From the NCBI RefSeq assembly GCF_022867805.1, contig NZ_JALIFO010000002.1:496001-560000 (forward strand): 64,000 nucleotides of DNA, written 5' to 3'. This DNA comes from Cuneatibacter sp. NSJ-177 (GTDB lineage Bacteria; Bacillota; Clostridia; Lachnospirales; Lachnospiraceae). The translations under genes were made by a program, and so were the position numbers. Of the stretch, positions 9,503-19,067 are shown one piece after another. The notes beneath the pieces are model-generated. The model saw only the letters and a list, made by a program, of their open reading frames with translations, made no database searches and was not told the DNA's origin. Position 1 is the stretch's first letter; every line of letters starts with the position of its first letter.

Positions 9503-9577
9503 CGTTTTCTCCCTCTCTTCTCAGCGGAGCGTTTTTTGTTACACAGAAAATCCCGCAGGATTTCTCTTGGAATCACA

Positions 9578-9606
9578 AGAGTGCGGCAAATGTTCTGCCG
9601 CACTCT
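9578..9606 (-). terminator. Stem-loop between Ca2+ ATPase and HAD genes
   Basis: AGAGTGCGGCA and TGCCGCACTCT form a perfect 11-bp stem with a 7-base loop, just past the ATPase stop. No clean T run follows on the minus strand, so it may be a weak terminator or an mRNA-stabilising stem. Confidence 0.55.
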
Positions 9607-9613
9607 CAGCCTC

Positions 9614-12271
9614 TTACTTATTCCCGGCCCGGAAAATCAGCTTCCGGATCAAGTCGATGGGATACATGGTCAGCGCCATCAAAATGACGATCAGCCAGCC
9701 CTTCAGGCCAAACCGCTCACAGCTGAAGATCTCACCGATCACGCCGCCCACGGAGACCATCACGATCTGGACCAGCATAATCAGGCACCACACCTTGATA
9801 AAGACAGGGTTCTCCTTGATGTGCGCCAGCACATTCAAGCTGTCGCTGCGGACATTAAACGCATTCACCATGAAGGCAAACACAAACATGCAGAAAAAGC
9901 CGGTGTAGAACTGGGCCTCATTCTCAAAGAAGGTGGAAAATACCGGCACCTTAAACCACAGCAGGCTCATGATGGTCAGCCAGCCACCCATGATCAGGAT
10001 CTGGATCGCCATGGGCTTGCTGATGATGGATTCGTCCCTCCTCCTCGGCCGGTGGCGCATGTATTCGGTCAGCGCAGGCTCGCCGGCAAACATGATCGAA
10101 GCCAAGCTGTCCATACAGAGATTAATCCAGAGCAGGTGCGTCACCTTTAACGGTGCTTCAATGCCAAGGAACGGGCAGATCGCGGATACCAGCACCGCAG
10201 CCACGTTGATCACCAGCTGCATCTTGCAGAATTTCAGGATATTGATATACAAGGTCCGGCCATACCAAACCGCATTTTTAATCGAGTTGAAGTTGTCGTC
10301 CAGGATTACCAGCTTGCCGGCTTCCTTGGCGACGTCCGTGCCGCTTCCCATGGCAAAGCCGACGTCGGCCGCCTTCAGGGCCGGGCTGTCGTTGACTCCG
10401 TCGCCGGTCATGCCGACCACCAGGTTCAGTTCCTGACAGATCTTTACCATACGGCTCTTATCCGTGGGCAGAGCGCGGGAAATCACGCGGATATTCTGGA
10501 TCTTCTCCTTGACCTCCTCGTCGCTCATGGCATTCAGCTCGGCGGACGTCAGCGCCAGATCCGTCTCGTTCTGGAAGAGTCCCGCCTCCTTGGCGATGGC
10601 AACCGCGGTCTCCTTCCGGTCGCCGGTGATCATGATAACCTGAATTCCGGCCTCCTGTACTTCGCGGATCGCCTCCTTGGCCTCCGGCCGCACATCGTCG
10701 CGGATGCCGACCAGTCCGACCAGAACCACGTCGTCATTAATCTCATCGCGGACCAGGGGGCTCGGACTGTAGCCGAACGCCAGGACACGCATAGCCCGGT
10801 TTGCCAGAGCATCGATCTTCTCATTGACCACATCCAGATCCAGATCTTTTTCCTGACCTTCTTTATCCAGATATTTCTTCGCCTTTGCGAGAATCCGCTC
10901 CGGAGCGCCTTTATAGAACGTGCGTCCCTGGGCGGCAATATAGGCCTGGCTGAATTTGTTGGCGCTGTTAAACTCCTGCAGGTCCGTCACGACGCACTCT
11001 TCGTTCTTTGCCAGGATCTGATAGGTCTCCTCGCCGAGGAATTTCAGCAAAGCCTGATCCGTCATATTTCCGCCGACTACGTGATGGCGGCTGTCAAACA
11101 TGGCCCCGGTATTCTTGCCGATGCAAAGATCAAGATTTCCTTTGATCGCCGTCGCCGCTCCGCTGGCCTTCACGTCCAGGACCTCGCCGTCGCCGGTCAA
11201 AAACTCCACGACCTCCAGCTGCCCCTTGGTGATGGTTCCGGTCTTATCGCTGAAAAGAATATTGAGGGATCCGGCTGTCTCGATTCCGATGGACTTCCGG
11301 ACCAGCACCTTGACCTTGTAGAGCTTTCCGGTATTCTGCATCAAGACCAGAGCGATTACCAGCGGCAGGCCTTCCGGCACCGCGCACACAATGATGGTGA
11401 TCGCCACGGAAACGGCGGTCATCAGCCCCTTTAACACGGCCACCCAGCCCAGCGCCAGGTAAGCGGAGACGCCTCCGGCCAAGATCACGTAGTGGATCAG
11501 ATATGCCACGGCGATCACAATACCGCCGATGTAGCCAAAGATAGAAATCTGATTGGCCAGCTTATTCAGCTTTACTTTCAGAGGGGAGTCCGGCTCCTTG
11601 TCCTCCATGTCTTTCGCCATCTGGCCCATCATGGTGGCCGCGCCGACTTTCTGGACTTCCATATAACCCTCGCCGTCCAGCACGGTCGCCCCGCGGAACA
11701 GGCTGTGGGAATCCACGAAAGTATCTCCGGTGATTTCCTCCGGGATCACGAACCCTTCTTCAGCGGCCGTCTTCTTACATTCCTCGGCTTCGCCGTTCAG
11801 GGCGCTGTTGTCCACGGACAGCTTGCCCTTCACTAAAACGCCATCGGCCAGCACCTTGTCTCCCGACTGCAGGATCACCACGTCCCCTACCACAAGGTCG
11901 TCGACCTCGATGACGGTCAGCACGCCGTTACGGAGAACTTTGGCCACATCCTTTTTCTGGGATTCCTTTAATTTCCGGTAGGCGTTATCGTTGGATACGC
12001 CTGTCTTCGCCGATACAAAGTTTACCAGCAGCACGGCGATGATCGTGCCCACCGGCTCAAACCATTCGCTCTGCCCGGCAAAGAACATCACCAGCATGAT
12101 GACGGCAATCACGCAGAGGATCCGGATCATCGGGTCCTGGAATCCCTCCAAAAACTGCTGCCAAAACGTTTCCGGCTCCGCTTCCTGGATATAGTTGGAG
12201 CCATGTTTCTTCCGGCTTTCCTCGACCTCCTGGTCGGTCAGCCCCTGATACCTTTTGTCCATTTTACTCAT
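9614..12271 (-). CDS. Calcium-translocating P-type ATPase, PMCA type
   Basis: Exports Ca2+ (or a related divalent ion) across the cytoplasmic membrane using ATP. The 885-residue protein has the full P2 ATPase order: A-domain LNGEAEECK near 160, membrane segment with VCAVPEGLPLVIAL (about 298), phosphorylation motif DKTGT with Asp342, ATP-binding KGAPERIL (about 462), hinge TGDGVNDSPALKAADVGFAMG near 660, and six C-terminal membrane helices ending with a basic tail. Ca2+ pumps often accompany TerD genes, whose products bind Ca2+, so the location after terD fits. A terminator separates it from terD, so it may have its own promoter. ATG codons at 12271 and 12262 are both possible starts; GGAG lies very close to the first. 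Confidence 0.92.
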   Translation of the reverse strand: MSKMDKRYQGLTDQEVEESRKKHGSNYIQEAEPETFWQQFLEGFQDPMIRILCVIAVIMLVMFFAGQSEWFEPVGTIIAVLLVNFVSAKTGVSNDNAYRKLKESQKKDVAKVLRNGVLTVIEVDDLVVGDVVILQSGDKVLADGVLVKGKLSVDNSALNGEAEECKKTAAEEGFVIPEEITGDTFVDSHSLFRGATVLDGEGYMEVQKVGAATMMGQMAKDMEDKEPDSPLKVKLNKLANQISIFGYIGGIVIAVAYLIHYVILAGGVSAYLALGWVAVLKGLMTAVSVAITIIVCAVPEGLPLVIALVLMQNTGKLYKVKVLVRKSIGIETAGSLNILFSDKTGTITKGQLEVVEFLTGDGEVLDVKASGAATAIKGNLDLCIGKNTGAMFDSRHHVVGGNMTDQALLKFLGEETYQILAKNEECVVTDLQEFNSANKFSQAYIAAQGRTFYKGAPERILAKAKKYLDKEGQEKDLDLDVVNEKIDALANRAMRVLAFGYSPSPLVRDEINDDVVLVGLVGIRDDVRPEAKEAIREVQEAGIQVIMITGDRKETAVAIAKEAGLFQNETDLALTSAELNAMSDEEVKEKIQNIRVISRALPTDKSRMVKICQELNLVVGMTGDGVNDSPALKAADVGFAMGSGTDVAKEAGKLVILDDNFNSIKNAVWYGRTLYINILKFCKMQLVINVAAVLVSAICPFLGIEAPLKVTHLLWINLCMDSLASIMFAGEPALTEYMRHRPRRRDESIISKPMAIQILIMGGWLTIMSLLWFKVPVFSTFFENEAQFYTGFFCMFVFAFMVNAFNVRSDSLNVLAHIKENPVFIKVWCLIMLVQIVMVSVGGVIGEIFSCERFGLKGWLIVILMALTMYPIDLIRKLIFRAGNK

Positions 12272-12339
12272 TTCTCCATCGAAATCTTTTCAAGCTTTGT
12301 TCTGCCCTCAGGAAATACGAACCGTTTCGCTTTCCCGGT

Positions 12340-12370
12340 AACAGAAAAGAAAGGGGAGACTGGTCTCCCC
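12340..12370 (-). terminator. Intrinsic terminator after the terD cluster
   Basis: GGGGAGAC and GTCTCCCC (12370-12353) form an 8-bp stem with a 2-base loop, followed on the minus strand by TTTCTTTTCTG. It lies 23 bases beyond the last terD stop and separates that operon from the ATPase. Confidence 0.8.
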
Positions 12371-12392
12371 TCTTCCCCCTTTGAAAGAAGTT

Positions 12393-12983
12393 TTACATGT
12401 ACCGTTTTGCGAGATCTCCGAGGCCCGGATCCTGGGTGGCCTGGCCAATGGCGCTGAATTTCCATTCTCCGCCGTGACGGTAAATCTCTCCGAAAATCAT
12501 GGCGGTCATATTGTCGTAGCTCTCAGACAGGTTGTAGCGGCACATTTCCTGATTGTTTCTCGCGTCAACCAGGCGGATAAACGCGTTCCGGATCATGCCG
12601 AAATGCTGCTTTCTCTTCACCGCGTCGTAGATATTGACCACCAACACGATCCGGTCGTACTCCGCAGGAATTTTCTGCAGTTCCACAACGATCTGCTCGT
12701 CGTCCCCTTCGCCCGCTCCGGTCAGGTTGTCGCCCATATGATGAATCGCACGGCTCTTGTGCTCCAGATTGCCGAAATAAACAATATCCTTGGTTCCGCC
12801 GACCAGTTTGCCGTTCTGCAAAATCAGCGCGGAGGCATCGCAGTCGATGGCAGCCGGCTTCATGGAGAATAATCCCCGCGGCCGGGGCGCCTCGTCCCAG
12901 CCCAGGCCCACGATCACGCGGTCCAAACCGGCATTGTCCTTTGACAGGCTAACTTTTTGTCCCTTTTGTAAACTAACGGCCAT
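12393..12983 (-). CDS. terD: TerD-family protein (diverged paralogue)
   Basis: One of three tandem TerD-domain proteins, 196 residues. The family binds Ca2+ and acts in the Ter response to tellurite, phage and membrane stress; its exact biochemistry is unsettled. Seen here: N-terminal LQKGQKVSLSKDN, acidic Ca2+-site segments DCDASALIL (about 47) and [12 protein letters not shown] (about 90), and [16 protein letters not shown] near 165. It is the most diverged of the three: the stretch before the first acidic site reads EAPRPRGLFSMKPAAIDCD where the others have a DGGADFDLD-type site, so that Ca2+ site may differ. It is 12 bases downstream of the next terD and ends the operon. Confidence 0.93.
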   Translation of the reverse strand: MAVSLQKGQKVSLSKDNAGLDRVIVGLGWDEAPRPRGLFSMKPAAIDCDASALILQNGKLVGGTKDIVYFGNLEHKSRAIHHMGDNLTGAGEGDDEQIVVELQKIPAEYDRIVLVVNIYDAVKRKQHFGMIRNAFIRLVDARNNQEMCRYNLSESYDNMTAMIFGEIYRHGGEWKFSAIGQATQDPGLGDLAKRYM

Positions 12984-12995
12984 TTTAAAGCCCTC

Positions 12996-13577
12996 CTATT
13001 CCGTTTCCACCCCATAATTTGCACAGAGCGCCGCCAGGCCTCCCTGGTAGCCGCTTCCAATCGCATTAAACTTCCACTCGTCGCCGTGGCGGTACAGTTC
13101 ACCGAACACAGCCGCCGTCTCGATCGAGAAATCCTCGCCCAGATCATAGCGCAGCAGCTCTTCGCCGGACTGCTCGTTCACAATCCGCACAAACGAATTG
13201 TCCACCTGGCCGAAATTCTGTCCTCTGGCCTCCGCCTCGTAGATCGTGACCGTAAAGGCAATCCGGGTAACCTGAGCCGGCACTTTGGAAAGATCGATCC
13301 GAATCTGCTCATCGTCCCCCTCGCCTTCTCCGGTCCGGTTATCACCCATGTGCTCCACCGCACCGCTGGGATCCTTTGCGTTGCCAAAAAAGATGAAATC
13401 CTCCGAGCGGGTCACCTGTCCATTCTCTCCCAGCAGGAACGCGGACGCGTCGAGATCAAAATCTCCGCCCGTGTCATATCGGTTCAGATCCCAGCCCAAA
13501 CCGACCAGAACCTTCTGCAATCCCGGATTTCCTTTGGTCAGACTTACTTTCTGACCTTTTGTCAAACAAACCGGCAT
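12996..13577 (-). CDS. terD: TerD-family Ca2+-binding stress protein
   Basis: A 193-residue TerD-domain protein. It has the usual [16 protein letters not shown] start, [20 protein letters not shown] (residues about 27-46) carrying the first acidic site, [18 protein letters not shown] (about 84-101) carrying the second, and the C-terminal [18 protein letters not shown] block. It is very close to the adjacent upstream copy, pointing to tandem duplication. ATG at 13577 has AAGGAGGACAAT upstream. It lies inside the telA-terD-terD-terD run with 11-12-base gaps, so it is co-transcribed. Confidence 0.95.
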   Translation of the reverse strand: MPVCLTKGQKVSLTKGNPGLQKVLVGLGWDLNRYDTGGDFDLDASAFLLGENGQVTRSEDFIFFGNAKDPSGAVEHMGDNRTGEGEGDDEQIRIDLSKVPAQVTRIAFTVTIYEAEARGQNFGQVDNSFVRIVNEQSGEELLRYDLGEDFSIETAAVFGELYRHGDEWKFNAIGSGYQGGLAALCANYGVETE

Positions 13578-13588
13578 ATTGTCCTCCT

Positions 13589-14170
13589 TTATTCCGTATC
13601 AATGCCATAGTTGGCGCAGAGCGCCGCCAGGCCGCCCTGGTAACCACTTCCGATCGCGTTGAACTTCCACTCTCCTCCATGGCGGTAAATCTCGCCGACC
13701 ACAACCGCGGTCTCAATGGAGAAGTCCTCACCCAGGTCATAGTGGATGATTTCCTGATTCGTATCCTCGTCCACAATGCGGATGTAGGAATTGCTGACCT
13801 GTCCGAAATTCTGACGGCGGGACTCCGCGTCAAAAATTGTTACGGTAAACGCAACCCGCGCGATATTGGCAGGAACCTTCGTCAGATCCACTTTGATCTG
13901 CTCGTCGTCGCCTTCGCCCTCGCCGGTCAGGTTGTCGCCCATGTGCTCCACAGACTCGCTGCTATGTTTTAAGTTGTTATAGAAAATGAAATCTTCTCCG
14001 CTGGGAGCCTTGCCGCTCTCGTTCAGCAGGAACGCCGCTGCGTCCAGGTCAAAGTCCGCTCCGCCGTCATACTGGTTTACATCCCAGCCCAGGCCGACCA
14101 TGATGTGCTTCAGTCCCGGATTTCCCTTTGTCAGATCTACTTTTTGTCCTTTTTGAAGATTTACAGGCAT
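13589..14170 (-). CDS. terD: TerD-family Ca2+-binding stress protein
   Basis: A 193-residue TerD-domain protein, first of the three in transcription order. The two acidic Ca2+-site segments are [14 protein letters not shown] (about 37-50) and [18 protein letters not shown] (about 84-101), and the C-terminal [18 protein letters not shown] block is present. ATG at 14170 is preceded by AAGGAGGGTAATCAA. It follows telA after 50 bases. The last residues ([15 protein letters not shown]) almost match the next copy ([15 protein letters not shown]), so this pair duplicated recently compared with the third copy. Confidence 0.95.
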   Translation of the reverse strand: MPVNLQKGQKVDLTKGNPGLKHIMVGLGWDVNQYDGGADFDLDAAAFLLNESGKAPSGEDFIFYNNLKHSSESVEHMGDNLTGEGEGDDEQIKVDLTKVPANIARVAFTVTIFDAESRRQNFGQVSNSYIRIVDEDTNQEIIHYDLGEDFSIETAVVVGEIYRHGGEWKFNAIGSGYQGGLAALCANYGIDTE

Positions 14171-14220
14171 TTGATTACCCTCCTTATTTTGAGATATGAT
14201 AAATTGCCGTTACCGGCTGG

Positions 14221-15357
14221 TTACATTTTCTGTCCCTGAGACGTCATCATTTTCTGGAACTCGCCTTTGATCGCGGCCAGACGCTGCTGATCCTCGGCCC
14301 GTTTCTGTTTGGCGTTCTCCTGGATCTGCTTGGTCTCTTCGATGCCGGTGACGATGGTATGCCACGTATTTTCCAAAGTCTCAATCTTGATGGAGCTTCC
14401 GGAAGCCAGCTGAGCCGTCATCTTAGACTGGTTCACCGTGTTCTGGGCATTCTTGATCAGCATCTCGTTGGTCTTCTCATCCAGCGCGGACATGGCCTCG
14501 GCCTGGATCCGCTGGCGTTTTAAGAGAATCGCCTGGGTCAGGGCCTGCTTAAACACCGGCAGCGTGATGATGAAAGCGGAATTGATCTTGCGGACCAGGT
14601 TCATGTTGCTGAACTCCATGGTCTTCAGCATGGGGATCGACTGCATCGCCACGTTCTCGGCAATCCGCAGATCCTGGGTTCTCTGCTCCAGCATCATCTG
14701 GGCCTGTTCCAGGCTTTGCAGCTCAAACTGAATCGAAGGATCCCCGCTGGCCTCAAAGTCTTTCTGGCGCTGTTCCCGGTACTGGGCGATTTCATTTACG
14801 CCCTGTTCCCCGGCCAGAATATACTTTTCCAGCTCGTGGAAGAATTCCACGTTGGTCTGGAACATTTCCTCCAGCTTTTTATTGGACTGCTTGATCTCCG
14901 CCTCATACTGCTTTAACTGCACGTAGATCTTGTCCACCTCTTCGCCCATGGTATGGTATTTGGCCAGGATTTTGTCCAGCTGCTTGCGCATGTTGTTGAA
15001 CAATTTTCCGAAGAGGCCAGGATTTTCCTTGATCTCCTCGATATCAAATTTCTCCATGATCTTGGCCAGGGTGTTCAGCATCGCGCTGGAATCGTCCAAC
15101 TGGCTCATATTCATGTTGTTTAACACCGCGTCGGAGCAGCGGGACACGTTTTCCGCCACCTCGCCGCCGAAGCTGACGATGGTGTCCAGCTCATAGACGG
15201 AAATGGTGCTGGCGATCCGGTCCACTTCCTCCGAATTTACCATCTGTGTCCGCAGCTTCTGCTGATCCTCCATAACGTCGAAGGGCACGATTTCGGTTTC
15301 CTCGACCGCCGGAGCCGCCGGCTTTGTTCCCGCCGGTGAGTTAAAATTTAATCCCAT
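14221..15357 (-). CDS. telA: TelA-family toxic anion resistance protein
   Basis: A 378-residue member of the TelA (PF05816-type) family, a mostly helical cytoplasmic protein linked to tellurite resistance and cell-envelope stress and usually found with terD. After a short disordered start (residues 1-30) it is almost wholly helical: long heptad-like stretches at about 115-170 (KQLDKILAKYHTMGEEVDKI) and 285-370, and the family block SIPMLKTMEFSNMNLVRKIN near 240. ATG at 15357 overlaps the region just after the yceG stop (15364), so translation is probably coupled. Molecular function is unknown in the family. Confidence 0.93.
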   Translation of the reverse strand: MGLNFNSPAGTKPAAPAVEETEIVPFDVMEDQQKLRTQMVNSEEVDRIASTISVYELDTIVSFGGEVAENVSRCSDAVLNNMNMSQLDDSSAMLNTLAKIMEKFDIEEIKENPGLFGKLFNNMRKQLDKILAKYHTMGEEVDKIYVQLKQYEAEIKQSNKKLEEMFQTNVEFFHELEKYILAGEQGVNEIAQYREQRQKDFEASGDPSIQFELQSLEQAQMMLEQRTQDLRIAENVAMQSIPMLKTMEFSNMNLVRKINSAFIITLPVFKQALTQAILLKRQRIQAEAMSALDEKTNEMLIKNAQNTVNQSKMTAQLASGSSIKIETLENTWHTIVTGIEETKQIQENAKQKRAEDQQRLAAIKGEFQKMMTSQGQKM

Positions 15358-15363
15358 ATCTGC

Positions 15364-17847
15364 TCATCCTCTCTTGAATATTTTATTCCATAAGCCGCCC
15401 TGCTGGCTTCCCCCCGCCGTAGAATCCCAGTTGGGAATCCGCAGATCGTAAAGGTACTCCCCGATCTCATGCTCGATCAGCCATTTTTTTTCAAAATGCT
15501 GTTCTACGACCTGATACCCGGTCGGCACGAAGAATACCACGTCGAAACCGATCAGAGAAAGCAGCGCGGCCGCAATCCCATCCTCCAGGCTCAGCACCCG
15601 CTCATCGGGGCAGACAAAGATCAGCTTTGGATTTTTTTTCGTAAAGTCAAATTTCTGGATCCTTCTTAGGATCTCCCGGTTCAGGCTCAGTCCCACGGCT
15701 AAAATCCGGTATTCAATCCCCTGGGTAAAGGTTCCCCGGATCCACTGACGGTCGATCAGATATTGGATCCTGCTGAGAATATAATTCTGAATTTCCTCCC
15801 GCAAAATTCCGTAGGTATAACACTTGTGCGCCTTGATTTTCTGCCGGTCCAGCCGCCGGTTCTTGAAGAACTGGGCGGTGTACGCCATCAAAGGATCGCT
15901 GTCGCTGAGGCGGAAATCCCGCTTCACAAAAACCGCGTCGGGTGTCAGAAGTTTCCGGATTTCTTTCCAGTATTCCTCCACGTTCCCATTTTTCACGCCG
16001 CTGACTTTGGCCGCCAGCACCGGCAGCACCACTTCGTCCTGGAGAACCTCGAAATTCGGCCGGTAGGTCAATTCCTGATCCCAGAGAAGGCCGATCTCTT
16101 CGTACATGGTCTGCAAAATCAAGGGCTCTGCTTTCTTATACTGCCGCTCCCGGTACATGCCCGTGTCCTGATACAGCATGGTGTTTAATTCCTGCTCGGC
16201 ATGGTAAGCTACGGTTCCCGCATTGAGATCCGAGACGCTTTTCGGAAAATGGGCGAGGACCACGGTGTTTTCCTGTTTCCGCTCAAAGAGGCGCGGATCG
16301 CTCCACTCCCCTCCGCCTCCCGCCTGGGGGCTGATCTCCCAGACATCCACGGGCAGCAGGGACAAAAACCGGAGGAACAAAGCTTCCTGTTTCCGGCAGG
16401 TTCCAAAGTAAACGGCGGTTGGGTAGGCATCTTCCTTCCATCCTTGAAAAAGCTCCTGGCAATAACGGTTCCACCAACAGGCAAGATATACTGCCTGATT
16501 TTTCAGCCGGTTCAGGCTGATGCCCGGCTCCCCGGCTTCCTCATCCAAAAGCGCGGCAAAGGCTTTTCGGACCATGCCATCCAGCGCAGGCTTTGCGAGA
16601 TACCGAAGTCTTCCGGCCAGCCCGCCGGCGATCTGCCCCAGGCTTTGGTAATTCTGTGGATTTACGGCCTGGATTTCTTCATTGGACGGAGGCGGCAGCG
16701 ATTCCCAAACCACGAACTTCCGGCCCTGGGCCTCTATATCCACCTTCCAGCGAAAAAGCTCCTGGCTGTAAGTAACCGGATCTTCCGCGCCGGTCATCCG
16801 AATCAGCATGTTGTAGATCACCTGGGGCTCGCCGCCCCGCTCCGCCCTCTTTTTCCGGGAATCCCCAAAAAGATCGCCGGACAGCCACGCGTTGGTCCCG
16901 ACCAGGGGACGCTCGGCTCCTGCCGGACGAACCGGGGAAGCAGCCCGGGCAGACGGCACAGACGGCCGGACCGGCGGCGTGGCTGGTCGAATGGGCGGCA
17001 CAGACGGACGAACCGGAGGCGGTGTCATTCTGACCGTCGTGGGACGCGGCCGCGCCGTCTGCGGCGCAGGATTCCCTCCCGGCGGACTCATTCTCACCGG
17101 AGCGCCTCCCGGCCGGACCGAAGGCCCCTGCGGCGCGGTCCTGACCGGCGCCCGGTTTCCGGCCGCGGCCTGCAATGCTTCCTTCTCCAGCGCCGCTATG
17201 GAAAATCCCGGAGGAAAATCCGATGCCGCCGCCCCCGTATAGGGGAAAGAGCGACGGGAGCCGGGATCCAGTTTCAGGTATCCCTGATCCCCCTGGTATT
17301 CCAAGAGAATAATATCGCAGCCAGCCTCAGCCAGGATCGAAAGTAAATCCAGCTCATAGCGGCTGACCGTGCCTTCGTACAAGATCTTCGGCACCTGATC
17401 CTTTCCCAACTGGTTCAGGATCCGCTCAAACTTATAATAAAGCCAGCACATAAACTTGATATACGCGTTCCGCAGCATATCCTGGCTTTTTCCTTCCCGT
17501 TTTAAAAAATCCAGTGTGCTCATCATTGATAAGACCACGTCTTCCCGCTGGCCGTCGCTCAGGCGGGGCAGCCAGCGCTTCATGGCGGCCGCCACGAACT
17601 CCTTGTCCGGGCGGAAGTCCTTCCCCATGATCTCCTCATAGTAGTCCAGCTGTTTTTCATTTGGATTCGGCAGCTTGCCCAAAAGCACGACGCCGCACTG
17701 CTTTGCCTGTTTTAAATAGAGTTCAATAAACCGCCGGATTTCCTCGCTGTAGCGAAAAAACCGATAGAAATAAACCCCCTTCTCGCTACGCGAGGACAAA
17801 GGGAGCCAGAAATCCTCCAATCTGTGAATTTGAACTCTTCGGTACAT
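15364..17847 (-). CDS. yceG: YceG-family ter-locus protein with two modules and a Pro-rich linker
   Basis: An 827-residue protein of the YceG family (putative component of the Ter 'biosynthetic module'), whose function is unknown. Two copies of a similar module can be seen. The first holds MCWLYYKFERIL, then ILYEG and GCDIILLEYQ (about residues 150-205). The second holds YLACWWNRYCQELF, then AVYFGTCRKQEALF and VDVWEI (about 455-505). Between them is a roughly 95-residue Pro/Arg/Val-rich linker (about 232-325, repeats such as PPVRPSVPPIRPATPPVRPS). Family members are commonly nearer 550 residues, so the linker and length are notable. ATG at 17847 follows AGGGGTAGGGGATC. It heads a yceG-telA-terD3 operon with its own promoter at 17959-17987. 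Confidence 0.85.
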   Translation of the reverse strand: MYRRVQIHRLEDFWLPLSSRSEKGVYFYRFFRYSEEIRRFIELYLKQAKQCGVVLLGKLPNPNEKQLDYYEEIMGKDFRPDKEFVAAAMKRWLPRLSDGQREDVVLSMMSTLDFLKREGKSQDMLRNAYIKFMCWLYYKFERILNQLGKDQVPKILYEGTVSRYELDLLSILAEAGCDIILLEYQGDQGYLKLDPGSRRSFPYTGAAASDFPPGFSIAALEKEALQAAAGNRAPVRTAPQGPSVRPGGAPVRMSPPGGNPAPQTARPRPTTVRMTPPPVRPSVPPIRPATPPVRPSVPSARAASPVRPAGAERPLVGTNAWLSGDLFGDSRKKRAERGGEPQVIYNMLIRMTGAEDPVTYSQELFRWKVDIEAQGRKFVVWESLPPPSNEEIQAVNPQNYQSLGQIAGGLAGRLRYLAKPALDGMVRKAFAALLDEEAGEPGISLNRLKNQAVYLACWWNRYCQELFQGWKEDAYPTAVYFGTCRKQEALFLRFLSLLPVDVWEISPQAGGGGEWSDPRLFERKQENTVVLAHFPKSVSDLNAGTVAYHAEQELNTMLYQDTGMYRERQYKKAEPLILQTMYEEIGLLWDQELTYRPNFEVLQDEVVLPVLAAKVSGVKNGNVEEYWKEIRKLLTPDAVFVKRDFRLSDSDPLMAYTAQFFKNRRLDRQKIKAHKCYTYGILREEIQNYILSRIQYLIDRQWIRGTFTQGIEYRILAVGLSLNREILRRIQKFDFTKKNPKLIFVCPDERVLSLEDGIAAALLSLIGFDVVFFVPTGYQVVEQHFEKKWLIEHEIGEYLYDLRIPNWDSTAGGSQQGGLWNKIFKRG

Positions 17848-17958
17848 GATCCCCTACCCCTATCCTGTTGTTTCCGGCCACGCCCGGCGATTTCGCGGAA
17901 CGCGGCTGCCGCTCTCACCGATGCGCGGCTGGTTTTCCTGTCATCCGTACTGTCTTTC

Positions 17959-17987
17959 AGTGTAACACATTTACCGGTCCGCTGCAA
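17959..17987 (-). promoter_or_regulatory. Internal promoter of the yceG-telA-terD operon
   Basis: On the minus strand TTGCAG (17987-17982), a 17-base spacer and TACACT (17964-17959). It lies just past the StiP stop codon, so the structural ter genes can be transcribed apart from the two biosynthetic genes upstream. Confidence 0.7.
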
Positions 17988-17993
17988 TTATTT

Positions 17994-19067
17994 TCAGATA
18001 TCCCTGCATTTTCGGATAATGCCGCAGGCCCTGTAATGCTCCAGGGGATAGAACTCCACCGGCACCTGTTTTTCCTCTGCCAGCCGGAGCAGGTGGCGCA
18101 GCATCGGGCTGTCCTTTTCCGCCTCCCGGATCAAAATCTGATGCGGCACGCGGCGCAGCAAAACACGGGTAGTCTCCCCGATCCCCGGCTTGACAAAGTT
18201 GATATCCGAGATCCCAAAATGGGAGACAATCTCCTCCACTTCCTGAAACCCATTTCTCAGACGCCCGGCATTCTCCGGATCCAGAGCTTTTGTTTCGCGC
18301 TGGCTGCCGTTCCCGTCAAATTCCGCCTCCACCGTATGGAGGAAATCGTAGGACAAATCCTGTTCTTCCATCTCGCCATAATAAACTGCCCCGTGAAAAT
18401 CATCTGGTCCGATCAGGTCATCCCTCAGGACCGTGCGGCTGATCAGCCCGGAAACCGTGCAGTTCAGGCAAGAGCTGGGAATCAAAAGATCCTCCCTGGT
18501 CCCGGCAAGACGCGTCAGCCCGGCAGGATCGGCCAGAACCGCCAGTTCAGGGCTGACGCCGGGAAATGCCCGGCACTCCCGTTCCAGTTCCCGGAGAATC
18601 GCGCCTTTGCCAATCCAGCCGTCGACAAACTGAAGCTGCTCCGGCCGAAATCGTTCCAGGAGATACCGCATCGCATTTTTGTCGATCCCCCGGTCCCGGA
18701 TAATCGATATGCCGTAGTGAGGCACCTCGAAACCGTATTGCCGTCTCAGGTAGTGTTTCATTAAAATTCCGGCGGGAATCCCGGCTCTTGCCAGAGAAAC
18801 CAGCACCAAATCCCGGCCCTTTTCGGCATAGACCAGTTCCGCAGCTCCTGCGGCCGCCTGGGCCGTCCCGGCTGCGTAGTGCCGCAGCGCTTCCCGGTAA
18901 GCTTCCATATATTCCGGGGTTGGCACGTATTCCCGCGGCAGCATCTCCGAATAATGGGTGCCGGACTGGATCCGCCGTTCCCTTTCCTCCGTGGACTGGG
19001 GCGCGAGCATTCCTGTAATGTCCTTTAACAGCAGGACAACATCCTCTTCCTTATATGTGCTTCTCAT
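17994..19067 (-). CDS. StiP-like PRTase-fold protein with C-terminal PELOTA domain
   Basis: A 357-residue protein of the 'cysteine protease StiP' family found in ter loci. Residues about 60-230 have a phosphoribosyltransferase-like fold (DLVLVSLARAGIPAGILMKHYL, VPHYGISIIRDRGID, then FVDGWIGKGAI as the PRPP-loop equivalent). A conserved Cys pair region LIPSSCLNCTVSG lies near 215-227. Residues about 285-357 match the PELOTA RNA-binding domain of these proteins (FVKPGIGETTRVLLRR, then FYPLEHYRACGIIRK). The start overlaps the upstream PRTase gene by 17 bases, so the two are translated together. The Ter literature proposes these proteins make a nucleotide-like metabolite; the 'protease' label is historical and unproven here. 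Confidence 0.85.
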   Translation of the reverse strand: MRSTYKEEDVVLLLKDITGMLAPQSTEERERRIQSGTHYSEMLPREYVPTPEYMEAYREALRHYAAGTAQAAAGAAELVYAEKGRDLVLVSLARAGIPAGILMKHYLRRQYGFEVPHYGISIIRDRGIDKNAMRYLLERFRPEQLQFVDGWIGKGAILRELERECRAFPGVSPELAVLADPAGLTRLAGTREDLLIPSSCLNCTVSGLISRTVLRDDLIGPDDFHGAVYYGEMEEQDLSYDFLHTVEAEFDGNGSQRETKALDPENAGRLRNGFQEVEEIVSHFGISDINFVKPGIGETTRVLLRRVPHQILIREAEKDSPMLRHLLRLAEEKQVPVEFYPLEHYRACGIIRKCRDI

